DNA from: Algoriphagus aquimarinus
Lineage (GTDB): Bacteria; Bacteroidota; Bacteroidia; Cytophagales; Cyclobacteriaceae
Direction of reading: 5' to 3'
NCBI RefSeq assembly: GCF_900112005.1
Contig: NZ_FOKK01000004.1
Span: 315,968-379,967 of the forward strand
DNA length: 64,000 nucleotides
The notes beneath the pieces are model-generated. The model ran no database searches. It was not told where the DNA came from and saw only the letters and a program-made list of their open reading frames with translations. Numbering within the stretch: the stretch's first letter is position 1; every line of letters starts with the position of its first letter. A program made the translations under genes and the position numbers. Positions 9,205 through 18,265 of this stretch are shown in pieces.

Positions 9205-9218
9205 TTTCAAGTTTTTTT

Positions 9219-9261
9219 GGTCAGCGGCTGGTAATATATTTTGATTTCCCACTCGCTGACC
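9219..9261 (+). terminator. Possible terminator hairpin after carbonic anhydrase gene
   Basis: GGTCAGCG (9219-9226) pairs perfectly with CGCTGACC (9254-9261) across a 27-base loop. A run of seven T lies before the stem and only a weak CTTTATTT follows it, so termination strength on the plus strand is doubtful. Confidence 0.4.
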
Positions 9262-9297
9262 CTTTATTTGCATCATCCTTTCACTTTTAAGTGCTCG

Positions 9298-9406
9298 GAT
9301 TTATATAGAAGAGGCGAGAGACAGGCTCATCGACCCTCTGGCAACCTGGAAAGTCCAAGGTGCCAATTCCTGCCAAATGAGATAATCTTATTTGGACCTA
9401 TAAGTT
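9298..9406 (+). ncRNA. SAM-I riboswitch (S-box leader) upstream of metY-metX
   Basis: The region carries the conserved S-box core: a GAGAGACAGGCTCATCGACC-like segment (about 9316-9335), then CTGGCAACC (9338-9346) and AAGGTGCCAATTCCTGCC (9357-9374), with a P4-like hairpin and a closing P1 formed by ATAG (9305-9308) and CTAT (9398-9401). These are the conserved bases of the SAM-I class. It lies about 170 bases upstream of the O-acetylhomoserine sulfhydrylase gene, matching the usual role of repressing methionine synthesis when S-adenosylmethionine is abundant. Confidence 0.92.
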
Positions 9407-9503
9407 CAATGTAAAATGCACTCAGGATACAATTCACTTCTCTCACTTTCAACATCATTTGTGGTAAAGCAGCATGCTTTATTCATGTGTTGATTCTATT
9501 ACT

Positions 9504-9536
9504 GCCTATTTCGGAGGAATTCGTCATAGGCTTTTT
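9504..9536 (+). terminator. Candidate riboswitch-controlled terminator in the metY leader
   Basis: GCCTAT (9504-9509) pairs with ATAGGC (9526-9531) and is directly followed by TTTTT (9532-9536), 39 bases before the metY start. The stem is only 6 bp with a 16-base loop. A second hairpin, AAAGCA/TGCTTT, sits at 9466-9480 and could be a competing or pausing structure. Confidence 0.4.
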
Positions 9537-9563
9537 AATGTTCATAATTTTTCAAACCAATAA

Positions 9564-10880
<1,317 letters not shown>

Positions 10881-10888
10881 CACAACAA

Positions 10889-11944
10889 ATGAATCTTAAA
10901 AGTCAGTACGCTTCGATTACCATGACCCAGGAAATATTTCATTCAAATTTGCCTTTACAGCTGGAATCAGGAGAATCACTCCCTGAATTTGATCTTGGCT
11001 ATACCACGTATGGTCAACTCAATGCCTCCAAATCAAATGTAATCTGGGTTATACATGCGCTTACAGGAGATTCTAATGCATCTGAATGGTGGAATGGTCT
11101 GATCGGAGAAGACAAGTTCTTTGATCCAGCAGATCATTTCATCATTTGTGCTAATCTTTTGGGTTCTTGCTATGGCTCTACGCAGCCTTTTAGTACAGAC
11201 CTCAACACTGGTAAGCCGTATTATTACGATTTCCCTCAGATGACTACAAGAGACCTCGCAGAGGGATTGGAACGCTTGAGGATTCATTTGGAAATAGAAT
11301 CAATTCATAGCCTTATTGGAGGGTCTTTGGGAGGGCAAGTAGGTTTAGAATGGGCGTATGTCTTAGGCAATAAACTTAAGAATGCGATTATTTTAGCGTC
11401 TACTCCTAAAACTAGACCTTGGGTAATAGGCTTCAATGAAACCCAACGTATGGCTATAGAGTCGGATTGTACCTGGGGAGAATTTCATGACGCCGCTGGT
11501 CAAAAAGGACTGGAAACTGCTCGTGCTATTGCTATGCTAACCTACCGGCACCCACTTGACTTGGCGACTAAGCAAGCTGATTCAGAAAATAAGTTGGATG
11601 ATTACCGTGCGGCATCTTATCTAAGATATCAGGGACAGAAGTTAGCCAAACGATTTAATGCACTCTCTTATTGGACTCTGAGTAAAACCATGGATTCTCA
11701 TGATTTGGGAAGAAATCGCGGAGGATTAGATGAAGCTTTAGGGAAAATTGAAGCGAATGTGTTGGCCATTGGTGTCAATTCTGATTTGCTGTTTCTACCA
11801 GAGGAATCTCAGTACATCAGCCAAAAAGTAACAAAAGGAACCTATAAGGAAATCACTTCAACCGCTGGGCATGATGCATTTCTCATTGAATTTGAACAGC
11901 TTTCTTATATTCTGAAGTCATTTTACCTTCAGCAAAAAAACTAA
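10889..11944 (+). CDS. metX: Homoserine O-acetyltransferase
   Basis: Alpha/beta hydrolase-fold enzyme that acetylates homoserine with acetyl-CoA, feeding MetY. The nucleophile lies in GGSLGGQ (Ser146), with NSDLLF supplying the aspartate and AGHDAFLIE near the C-terminus the histidine. The 351-residue length fits. An internal ATG at 10922 (MTQEIFHS) is an alternative start that would remove 11 residues with no family function. The gene ends at a strong bidirectional hairpin and is controlled with metY by the upstream riboswitch. Confidence 0.92.
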   Translation: MNLKSQYASITMTQEIFHSNLPLQLESGESLPEFDLGYTTYGQLNASKSNVIWVIHALTGDSNASEWWNGLIGEDKFFDPADHFIICANLLGSCYGSTQPFSTDLNTGKPYYYDFPQMTTRDLAEGLERLRIHLEIESIHSLIGGSLGGQVGLEWAYVLGNKLKNAIILASTPKTRPWVIGFNETQRMAIESDCTWGEFHDAAGQKGLETARAIAMLTYRHPLDLATKQADSENKLDDYRAASYLRYQGQKLAKRFNALSYWTLSKTMDSHDLGRNRGGLDEALGKIEANVLAIGVNSDLLFLPEESQYISQKVTKGTYKEITSTAGHDAFLIEFEQLSYILKSFYLQQKN

Positions 11945-11956
11945 AAGAAGGTATTT

Positions 11957-12010
11957 GAATAGGGTAAAAAAATAAGGCAGGGATTCCTGCCTTATTTTTT
12001 TACCCTATTC
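11957..12010. terminator. 25-bp perfect bidirectional terminator shared by metX and the convergent DUF2147 gene
   Basis: Bases 11957-11981 are the exact reverse complement of 11986-12010 with a GATT loop. The stem has a GC-rich top (AAGGCAGG/CCTGCCTT) and seven A then seven T in its arms, giving a T-run in either reading direction. The stop codon and last codons of the opposing gene lie within the right arm. Confidence 0.9.
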
Positions 12011-12435
12011 CATTCTACTGTCCGACTCACCCATGAGTCGCCTAGATAACCTTTGATCTCCAAAATATCCTTCTTCTTGAGCTGTAAATCACAAGTATAA
12101 GTTATTCCAGATTTAGGATCATAAATTTTCCCATCAGACCAAATCCCATCTTTATATTTTAGTCCTTCCAAAATCGTAAGGCCCATCAAAGGTCTTTCTC
12201 TTAAACTACTATCAGAATTGACGGTATCTGTGAATGCTTCCAAATCGCCTTCCTCACGCTGTATCCAAATGAGTTTACCGATCATTTCATCGTTATTTTC
12301 CATGATCTCAATCTGAGCTGTCTTATCAGTATTGAACCAAACGCCAACAATCTTTGACTTAGACTGCGCGTGTACATTTCCAGCTCCCAACAGCAAGAAG
12401 AAAATGCATACTAATGTGTATTGATAAGTTTTCAT
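11992..12435 (-). CDS. DUF2147 domain-containing secreted protein
   Basis: A 147-residue exported protein: a hydrophobic signal peptide with a cleavage-like HAQS (about residue 24) precedes a domain of the DUF2147 pattern (IVGVWFNTDKTAQIEI near the start, GLTILEGLKY and DGKIYDPKSGITYTCDL in the middle, LEIKGYLG near the end). Members are small periplasmic or outer-membrane proteins of unknown function. It is a single gene; its last codons and stop are inside the terminator hairpin shared with metX. I infer no specific role. Confidence 0.8.
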   Translation of the reverse strand: MKTYQYTLVCIFFLLLGAGNVHAQSKSKIVGVWFNTDKTAQIEIMENNDEMIGKLIWIQREEGDLEAFTDTVNSDSSLRERPLMGLTILEGLKYKDGIWSDGKIYDPKSGITYTCDLQLKKKDILEIKGYLGDSWVSRTVEWNRVKK

Positions 12436-13129
12436 AAAAAATAAGTTTAGTGTAATTAGAATAAGCTATAAGTGATTACTAAATGTTAGACCCTAAAACC
12501 ATACCTAATTAGAAAAGCAATCCAAAAGCAGGTAGTAAGATCTACGATCTATATACTAGATATGAAAGCTAGTTGGATGTCAATAAGTTTAACTTTATTT
12601 TATACCGGCTTCCTTTTTTTTCTAAAATCAGATCCTCGATCCCTGTGAAAAGCTTAATCCAAAAAGATCGTATTATTTTGATTTACAGTTTATTACAATA
12701 CAATTAAAAAGATTTCTTGTCTTTGAAAATCCATACTTTGAGTATTTTGATTTACAGGAAAATATAAAAATCGAAAGTTATAATCCGTTGTTTATGCTCA
12801 GCTATCCCCCTCATTAATTCAATTAATATCTCTCCTGCCTTTCGCAGATAGCTTCTAGCAACTCCATTATTCAAACTAATGAATAGCCAGTCGCATTGGG
12901 GAATATATTTCTCATTCATACTCCTTTCAAGGAAATTCAACAATTGAAAACAAAGCTATGAAATCATAAAATGACGCTAAAATAGTATCTCCTTCACCAA
13001 ATTATTCACTTCAAATTAGTTATTCGTTTTAAGCTGATTTTTCCAGCATATTAGAAATATCAAAGCTAAATGAGGCAGTTTTTGAAATAAGTGAAGAAAA
13101 AATCACTGAAATCCTTTATCAGGAATAGA
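12436..13129. other. Gene-poor AT-rich stretch
   Basis: About 700 bases without a convincing gene. A minus-strand 63-codon frame (12752-12943) has no recognisable domain and is weakly supported. A 15-base direct repeat, TATTTTGATTTACAG, occurs at 12674-12688 and 12743-12757. No tRNA, mobile-element end or riboswitch motif was seen. Confidence 0.5.
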
Positions 13130-13160
13130 TTGGCAATATCCTTGGGGAAAGTTACTTTTG
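13130..13160 (+). promoter_or_regulatory. Candidate promoter for ftsX
   Basis: TTG at 13130-13132, a 20-base spacer, then TACTTTTG (13153-13160), an exact match to TAnnTTTG. Transcription would start near 13167, giving a short leader before the ftsX ATG at 13178. Confidence 0.6.
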
Positions 13161-13177
13161 AGCAGAAATCATAATCT

Positions 13178-14068
13178 ATGGCCAACTATCCACGCAAGAA
13201 AAAGACATTAGGGCACTTCAAATTTGGAAGTGTACTTTTCAGCACTACCCTCTCACTTTTCATCGTAGGTCTTTTCGGAGTGATCTTGATTCAGGCTAAA
13301 ACGCTGACAAGCATGATCCGTGAGAATATCGAGGTACAGGTATTCCTGGAAAAAAACCTAGAACAGAAAGACTTGGATGCTATACATGACAACCTTGCAC
13401 AGCGGTCTTTTATTCTTCAAAAAGGAGATACACTCAACCTTAAGTTTGTGCCAGACGAAGAAGCTGCAGCTACATTTATAGAAAGTACTGGAGAAGATTT
13501 CACTCAGTTCTTAGAGGACAATCCACTACGAGACAGTTTTGTTTTGACCATCGCTGAGGAATTTCAGACTTCGGAGCAGCTTGAAGCAATCGTTGCAGAA
13601 ATCCAGGAAATCCCGGGCGTATTTGAAGTTTCCTATATGACTGATCTGGTTGATTCTATCAACAAGAACCTACTCAAAGTAAGTTTGGTACTTGGAGGCT
13701 TTATTCTAATTCTGATCATTACTGTGGTTATGTTGATTAATAATACCATTCGATTAGCCTTATTCTCTCAGCGTTTTCTGATTCGCTCTATGCAGTTAGT
13801 GGGCGCTACTCGAGGGTTTATCAGAAAGCCTTTTCTTTCCAGGGCATTTCTATTTGGCATGATGGCGGGGGCTTTTGCTTCAGTGATTCTTTTCGCCCTA
13901 GTGAAATACACCCAAGCAAACATTGAGGGATTTGCAATGCTTCAAAATCAACAATTATTATTAGTGCTTTTTGGTATTTTGATCACCGTGGGAGGAATCC
14001 TATCAGTCTTGAGTACCTTACGTGCAGTGAATAAGTATTTAAATATGTCTTTGGACGAACTCTATTAA
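13178..14068 (+). CDS. ftsX: Cell division protein FtsX (permease-like)
   Basis: Membrane partner of the FtsE ATPase; the FtsEX complex activates peptidoglycan hydrolases at the division site. The 296-residue protein has one N-terminal helix (about 20-42), a large extracytoplasmic domain (about 43-165, with the IRENIEVQVFLE start typical of FtsX), and three C-terminal helices with the RLALFSQRFLIRSMQLVGAT segment of the FtsX/MacB permease fold. ftsE is not next to it in the window. It is followed after 4 bases by the DUF3098 gene, as in other Bacteroidota. Confidence 0.92.
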   Translation: MANYPRKKKTLGHFKFGSVLFSTTLSLFIVGLFGVILIQAKTLTSMIRENIEVQVFLEKNLEQKDLDAIHDNLAQRSFILQKGDTLNLKFVPDEEAAATFIESTGEDFTQFLEDNPLRDSFVLTIAEEFQTSEQLEAIVAEIQEIPGVFEVSYMTDLVDSINKNLLKVSLVLGGFILILIITVVMLINNTIRLALFSQRFLIRSMQLVGATRGFIRKPFLSRAFLFGMMAGAFASVILFALVKYTQANIEGFAMLQNQQLLLVLFGILITVGGILSVLSTLRAVNKYLNMSLDELY

Positions 14069-14072
14069 GATA

Positions 14073-14285
14073 ATGAGCAAATCTTCTTTTCCTTTTTCCC
14101 GCAAAAACTACAAACTGATGTTTATTGGCATCGGTCTGATCATTCTTGGATTCGTCATTATAGGAATGGACAGCGAGCCACACGGCAATGGCGTTTTAGG
14201 TTTGACTATAGGTCCAATTGTGACCTTGGCGGGCTTTATATTCGAGTTTTATGCGATTTTCGCGAAGTCTGAGCCAAATTCCTGA
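14073..14285 (+). CDS. DUF3098 domain-containing small membrane protein
   Basis: A 70-residue protein with two hydrophobic helices (about 13-31 and 43-63) separated by a GMDSEPHG turn, the DUF3098 pattern that follows ftsX in Bacteroidota. The function is unknown; the fixed position suggests a link to division or envelope synthesis (inference). The gene begins 4 bases after ftsX. In many relatives uppP comes next; here it is absent and truB follows after 55 bases. Confidence 0.85.
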   Translation: MSKSSFPFSRKNYKLMFIGIGLIILGFVIIGMDSEPHGNGVLGLTIGPIVTLAGFIFEFYAIFAKSEPNS

Positions 14286-14340
14286 TTTATTATCTGGACT
14301 AGATTACACTTAGTACTCTAGCCTCTTTATCCCCTATAAA

Positions 14341-15030
14341 ATGCAGCAAGAGCCTTACGGAGAAGTTTTTCTAATCAATAAACCTCTCGAATGGACATCT
14401 TTTGATGTAGTAAAAAAAGTTCGAAACGCCCTCCGAATAAAGAAAGTAGGCCATGCAGGAACACTTGATCCTTTAGCTACTGGCCTTCTCATCGTATGCG
14501 CAGGTAAGATGACCAAGCAAATTGACACCTTCATGGGTCAAGAAAAGGAATACACAGGCACCTTTGTTATTGGTGCTACCACAGATTCCTTTGACCTCGA
14601 ACAACCAATTATTCCTGTAGCCGATCCTTCTCATATTACTTTGGAACAAGTAATAGCTGCAGTAGCTGAGCTTACCGGTGATATCTTGCAAATCCCTCCT
14701 ATGCACTCTGCTATCAAAGTAGATGGCAAAAGAGTGTATGAATCTGCTCGTAAAGGTGTGGATGTAAAAATGGAACCTAGGCCTGTCACGGTCAGTGAAT
14801 TCGAAATCACCAAGTTTGAAAATCCTGTCGTTGAGTTTAGAATAGTTTGTTCCAAAGGCACATATATCCGTAGCTTGGCTAGAGATCTTGGAGAAAAACT
14901 TAATGTGGGCGCTTACATGAGTTCGCTTTGCCGAACAAGAATTGGTAATTTCAAAAACTCAGAAGCTCATGAGCTTTTAGCTTTAGTAGAAGAAATCAAA
15001 GCAAGGACAAATGAAATCGAGCCTACCTGA
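14341..15030 (+). CDS. truB: tRNA pseudouridine(55) synthase TruB
   Basis: Makes pseudouridine 55 in the T-loop of tRNAs. The 229-residue protein has the catalytic aspartate in GHAGTLDPLATGLL (Asp43), the INKPLEWTSFDVV start and the KGTYIRSLARDLGE motif. It lacks a C-terminal PUA domain, as is common in this phylum. The stop codon lies within a TACCTG...CAGGTA dyad (15024-15042). ribF follows 130 bases downstream. Confidence 0.93.
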   Translation: MQQEPYGEVFLINKPLEWTSFDVVKKVRNALRIKKVGHAGTLDPLATGLLIVCAGKMTKQIDTFMGQEKEYTGTFVIGATTDSFDLEQPIIPVADPSHITLEQVIAAVAELTGDILQIPPMHSAIKVDGKRVYESARKGVDVKMEPRPVTVSEFEITKFENPVVEFRIVCSKGTYIRSLARDLGEKLNVGAYMSSLCRTRIGNFKNSEAHELLALVEEIKARTNEIEPT

Positions 15031-15041
15031 GGCAGACAGGT

Positions 15042-15143
15042 ATGATGAAAAAGGTGGTACAGAGATATGATTATAATGAATGTGAGATTCTCCCGAATGG
15101 ATCTCGATGGCTACCGGTTCGGGACTGGCAATGTGACCGTTGA
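15042..15143 (+). CDS. Possible 33-residue small protein between truB and ribF
   Basis: An ATG frame of 33 codons, rich in Trp, Cys, Asp and Arg (it contains ILPNGSRWLPVRDWQCDR) and ending just before ribF. The amino-acid make-up looks more protein-like than random AT-rich spacer, and base composition here is richer in G+C than the surrounding spacers. It could be a small protein, a decayed C-terminal fragment of a larger gene, or chance. CCCGAA (15092-15097) and TTCGGG (15118-15123) form a stem inside it, so a structured RNA is also possible. I do not recognise a family. Confidence 0.25.
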   Translation: MMKKVVQRYDYNECEILPNGSRWLPVRDWQCDR

Positions 15144-15160
15144 TAAACAATCATAAACAT

Positions 15161-16084
15161 ATGAAAATCTATGAAGGCCTAAGTGATTTCCCAAAACTCT
15201 CCAATGCGGTAGTAACCAGCGGTACATTTGACGGAGTACATCTTGGGCATCAGAAAATCCTTCAGCGAATCCGTGAAATAGCTCGATCAATAAATGGCGA
15301 GACGGTTTTGATTACTTTTTGGCCGCATCCACGGCTAGTCCTATATCCAGACGAGCATAATCTTAGACTCTTAAGTACTTTTGAGGAAAAGGCTAAGCTT
15401 CTTCGTCAGTTGGGTATTGATCACCTAGTTACTATTCCTTTTACCAAAGAATTTTCCCAATTAACTTCAAAGGAATTTATTGAAAATGTATTGGTCGATA
15501 CTATCCAAACCAAAAAACTAGTAATAGGATATGATCATCGTTTTGGTAAAAACCGCGAAGGAAGCTTCGAATACCTTCAGGCACATCATAAAGAATACGG
15601 ATTTGATCTAGAGGAAATTTCTAGGCAAGATGTAGAAGATATTGGCGTATCGAGTACCAAAATTCGCCATGCTTTAGAAACTAGCGATATTGAAACAGCC
15701 ATTAATTACCTGGGGAGACCTTATGAATTGAATGGTATTGTAATCAAAGGGCAGCAGATAGGCAGATCCATAGGCTTCCCAACTGCTAATGTCCATATCC
15801 CAAACGATTACAAACTTATCCCCAAAGATGGCGTTTACGCTGTAGAGGCTTTGGTAAATGGTGCGCTTTACAAAGCCATGCTGAATATAGGGAATCGTCC
15901 TACGGTCAATGGCACTCAAAAGACTGTAGAAGCCAATTTATTCGATTTTCAAGGAGATTTGTATGACAAACAAATTACGATATACATCAAAGCATTTCTC
16001 CGAGAAGAAAGGAAATTTGATGGATTAGAAGCTCTGAAAGAACAATTATTTTTAGATCAGAAGAGTGCTAAGAACTTGCTATAA
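15161..16084 (+). CDS. ribF: Bifunctional riboflavin kinase / FAD synthetase
   Basis: Phosphorylates riboflavin to FMN and adenylates FMN to FAD. The N-terminal nucleotidyltransferase has [11 protein letters not shown] (21-31) and a [10 protein letters not shown] segment; the C-terminal flavokinase has [11 protein letters not shown] and the [10 protein letters not shown] motif. From the ATG at 15161 the protein is 307 residues, a normal length; a TTG at 15140 would add seven residues without family support. The next gene begins 11 bases later. Confidence 0.94.
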   Translation: MKIYEGLSDFPKLSNAVVTSGTFDGVHLGHQKILQRIREIARSINGETVLITFWPHPRLVLYPDEHNLRLLSTFEEKAKLLRQLGIDHLVTIPFTKEFSQLTSKEFIENVLVDTIQTKKLVIGYDHRFGKNREGSFEYLQAHHKEYGFDLEEISRQDVEDIGVSSTKIRHALETSDIETAINYLGRPYELNGIVIKGQQIGRSIGFPTANVHIPNDYKLIPKDGVYAVEALVNGALYKAMLNIGNRPTVNGTQKTVEANLFDFQGDLYDKQITIYIKAFLREERKFDGLEALKEQLFLDQKSAKNLL

Positions 16085-16095
16085 ACCCAAAATAT

Positions 16096-16791
16096 ATGAT
16101 CAACAAAACTGTAAAAAATGCCCGTGAAGCAGTAGCAGACATTCCCAGCAATTGCATGCTGATGATGGGAGGCTTTGGACTTACTGGCATACCCGAAAAC
16201 TGTATTTCAGCACTTTTAGAAAAAGATATTACCGGTTTGACTATCGTGTCAAATAATGCGGGAGTAGATGATTTTGGCATTGGTCTTTTGCTAAAAAAGC
16301 GAATGGTCAAAAAGATGATTTCAAGCTACGTTGGCGAAAATGCCGAGTTTGAGCGTCAGTTACTCAGTGGAGAACTTGAAGTCGATTTGATCCCACAAGG
16401 AACACTTGCAGAGCGTGTACGTGCAGGAGGAGCTGGTATCCCAGCATTCTTTACCCCTGCTGGAGTAGGTACAGAAGTAGCTGAAGGAAAAGAATCCCGA
16501 GAATTTGATGGCAAAATGTATCTGTTGGAAAGCTGGCTGAAAGCTGATTTTTCTATCGTTAAAGCTTGGAAAGGTGACACAGCCGGGAATTTGATTTTCA
16601 AGGGAACGGCTAGAAACTTCAATCCAATTATGGCTGCAGCTGGTAAAATTTGTATCGCTGAAGTTGAAGAATTAGTAGAGGCAGGCGAACTCGACCCGAA
16701 TCAAATTCATACTCCAGGAATTTATGTTCAGCGTATATTTCAAGGTGTGAATTATGAAAAACGAATTGAGCAAAGAACAGTCTCAAAGTAG
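16096..16791 (+). CDS. scoA: 3-oxoacid CoA-transferase subunit A
   Basis: Alpha subunit of a family I CoA-transferase (succinyl-CoA:3-ketoacid or acetate-CoA type), which moves CoA between organic acids in ketone-body or short-chain acid use. The 231-residue protein has the [13 protein letters not shown] motif near residue 27, [16 protein letters not shown] and [16 protein letters not shown]. The partner subunit follows 57 bases downstream. It starts 11 bases after ribF and could be cotranscribed with it. The acid substrate cannot be told from sequence alone. Confidence 0.9.
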   Translation: MINKTVKNAREAVADIPSNCMLMMGGFGLTGIPENCISALLEKDITGLTIVSNNAGVDDFGIGLLLKKRMVKKMISSYVGENAEFERQLLSGELEVDLIPQGTLAERVRAGGAGIPAFFTPAGVGTEVAEGKESREFDGKMYLLESWLKADFSIVKAWKGDTAGNLIFKGTARNFNPIMAAAGKICIAEVEELVEAGELDPNQIHTPGIYVQRIFQGVNYEKRIEQRTVSK

Positions 16792-16848
16792 TTTGAAAGG
16801 TTGATTATTATTTCTCAAACATTCTTCGACTTCAAAAACAAACCCAAA

Positions 16849-17505
16849 ATGCTAACAAAAGATCAAATAGCTCAGCGAATCGCCAAAGAGGTGAAGAATG
16901 GGCAATACATAAACTTAGGAATTGGAATACCCACTTTAGTAGCCAATTATATTCCTGATAACTTAGAAGTCGTACTCCAATCGGAAAATGGACTGTTAGG
17001 AATTGGCCCCTTCCCTACTGAAGATCAAATCGATCCAGACTTAATCAATGCCGGTAAACAAACAGTGACCATGGCTAAAGGATCTTCACTCTTTAACTCA
17101 GCTGAATCCTTTGGAATGATCCGAGGTGGACACGTGCACTTGACTATTCTTGGCGCAATGGAAGTTTCTGAAAATGGAGACATCTCAAACTGGAAGATCC
17201 CTGGGAAAATGGTCAAAGGAATGGGCGGAGCGATGGACCTAGTTGCTTCAGCAGACAATATCATCGTGGCTATGCAGCATTGCTCCAGATCAGGTGAGTC
17301 CAAGCTTCTTCCAGAGTGCTCACTTCCTATTACAGGGATACGTTGTGTTAAGAAGATAGTGACCGATCTGGCCGTTTTAGAAATCTCCCCAGCTGGTGGT
17401 TTTATCTTGAAAGAAAGAGCCCCAGGAGTTACAGTAGAAGAAATTAAGCAGATGACCGCTGGTAAATTGATCATTGAAGGTGAAATACCCGAGATGATTT
17501 TCTAA
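16849..17505 (+). CDS. scoB: 3-oxoacid CoA-transferase subunit B
   Basis: Beta subunit of the CoA-transferase, carrying the catalytic glutamate in SENGLLGIGP (Glu46), which forms the glutamyl-CoA intermediate. INLGIGIPTLVANY and MGGAMDLV are further family motifs. I chose the ATG at 16849 (218 residues, the usual length); a TTG at 16801 would add 16 residues that do not resemble the family. It forms an enzyme with the preceding gene product. Confidence 0.92.
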   Translation: MLTKDQIAQRIAKEVKNGQYINLGIGIPTLVANYIPDNLEVVLQSENGLLGIGPFPTEDQIDPDLINAGKQTVTMAKGSSLFNSAESFGMIRGGHVHLTILGAMEVSENGDISNWKIPGKMVKGMGGAMDLVASADNIIVAMQHCSRSGESKLLPECSLPITGIRCVKKIVTDLAVLEISPAGGFILKERAPGVTVEEIKQMTAGKLIIEGEIPEMIF

Positions 17506-17554
17506 TAAAATCAGCAAAAATGAACTCAGGCGATGCTCATGAAGTTAACCTGAT

Positions 17555-17562
17555 TAATTTTG
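17555..17562 (+). promoter_or_regulatory. Candidate -7 promoter element upstream of gldC
   Basis: TAATTTTG is an exact TAnnTTTG match 43 bases before the gldC start. No clear TTTG was found at the -33 position. A small GATTCC/GGAATC hairpin (17578-17592) would lie in the leader. Confidence 0.4.
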
Positions 17563-17604
17563 CAGAATCATCACAGGGATTCCAGTGGAATCAAACTATA
17601 ACAC

Positions 17605-17943
17605 ATGAAAAATTCAGAGATCAAATTCCAAGTCGACTTAGATGAAAACAGTTTCCCAAAATCCATCAAGTGGGACGCTTCCGATAAAGAAGGAGCAGGT
17701 ATGGAAGACACCAAAAGCATTAGCTTAAATGTATGGGACAATCAGAATCATAGTACACTTCGAATCGACCTATGGACAGAGGAAATGTCAGTAGTAGAAA
17801 TGAAACGTTTTTATATCGATATCTTAGGAGGAATGGCACAAACTATCCTAAATAGTACTGCTGATGAGTACATGTCTGAGGAGATAAAAGAACTCTGTGA
17901 TAGACTAGTAAAGCATGTAAATGAAGAAAATAAGGAAGGTTAA
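17605..17943 (+). CDS. gldC: Gliding motility protein GldC
   Basis: A 112-residue soluble protein of the GldC family, which is associated with type IX secretion/gliding in Bacteroidota and whose exact role is unclear. It matches along its length: IKFQVDLDENSFPKSIKWDA at the start, a SISLNVWD strand, LRIDLWTEEMSVVEMKRF and DEYMSEEIKELCDRL at the C-terminus. It is a monocistron with a strong terminator behind it. No other gld genes are in the window, which is usual because they are scattered. Confidence 0.92.
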   Translation: MKNSEIKFQVDLDENSFPKSIKWDASDKEGAGMEDTKSISLNVWDNQNHSTLRIDLWTEEMSVVEMKRFYIDILGGMAQTILNSTADEYMSEEIKELCDRLVKHVNEENKEG

Positions 17944-17960
17944 TCCCTCCATTTATCCTC

Positions 17961-17990
17961 AAAAAAGCCCGACTGTAATCGGGCTTTTTT
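17961..17990 (+). terminator. Intrinsic terminator after gldC
   Basis: AAAAAAGCCCGA (17961-17972) pairs fully with TCGGGCTTTTTT (17979-17990) around a 6-base loop, followed by further T residues. The A-arm would allow termination from the other side too. Confidence 0.9.
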
Positions 17991-18265
17991 TCTTTTACCT
18001 CTATTTTTTAAAAAATAATATTGTTTTAAGAATCGTTAACAAAACCGTTGACTTAATTAAGGATTAGCAATAAAGGAGTCTTTAATTATTAATTTTTTAA
18101 GTGAATGCCTTAGTTTCCAATTATTCCACTATCTAGAATTTTTGAAGGGACATTAAATTTTATAATGAATCTGCCAATTATTCATTTTTTAGGCTAATTT
18201 TCGCGTATTACATAAAGCATTTTCACCCTAAATGCTATAAACCCTAATATTTAACAATACAGCCT
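17991..18265. other. AT-rich leader upstream of the TonB receptor
   Basis: About 275 bases with no open frame of note. It must hold the promoter of the receptor gene; the best partial -7 match is TAATTTTC near 18195, but no good -33 element was found at the expected distance. Confidence 0.4.

Noticed and set aside
12752..12943. 63-codon minus-strand frame in the gene-poor region
   Set aside because: No recognisable motif, no promoter or partner gene, and the stretch is AT-rich, where such frames arise by chance.
15044..15160. Possible FMN riboswitch ahead of ribF
   Set aside because: The spacer has a CCCGAA/TTCGGG stem but none of the conserved FMN-aptamer core; ribF kinases are also not the usual target.
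17025..17474. 149-codon frame antisense to the CoA-transferase B gene
   Set aside because: It is a codon-shadow of a clear gene on the other strand; the protein is low in structure and has no family features.
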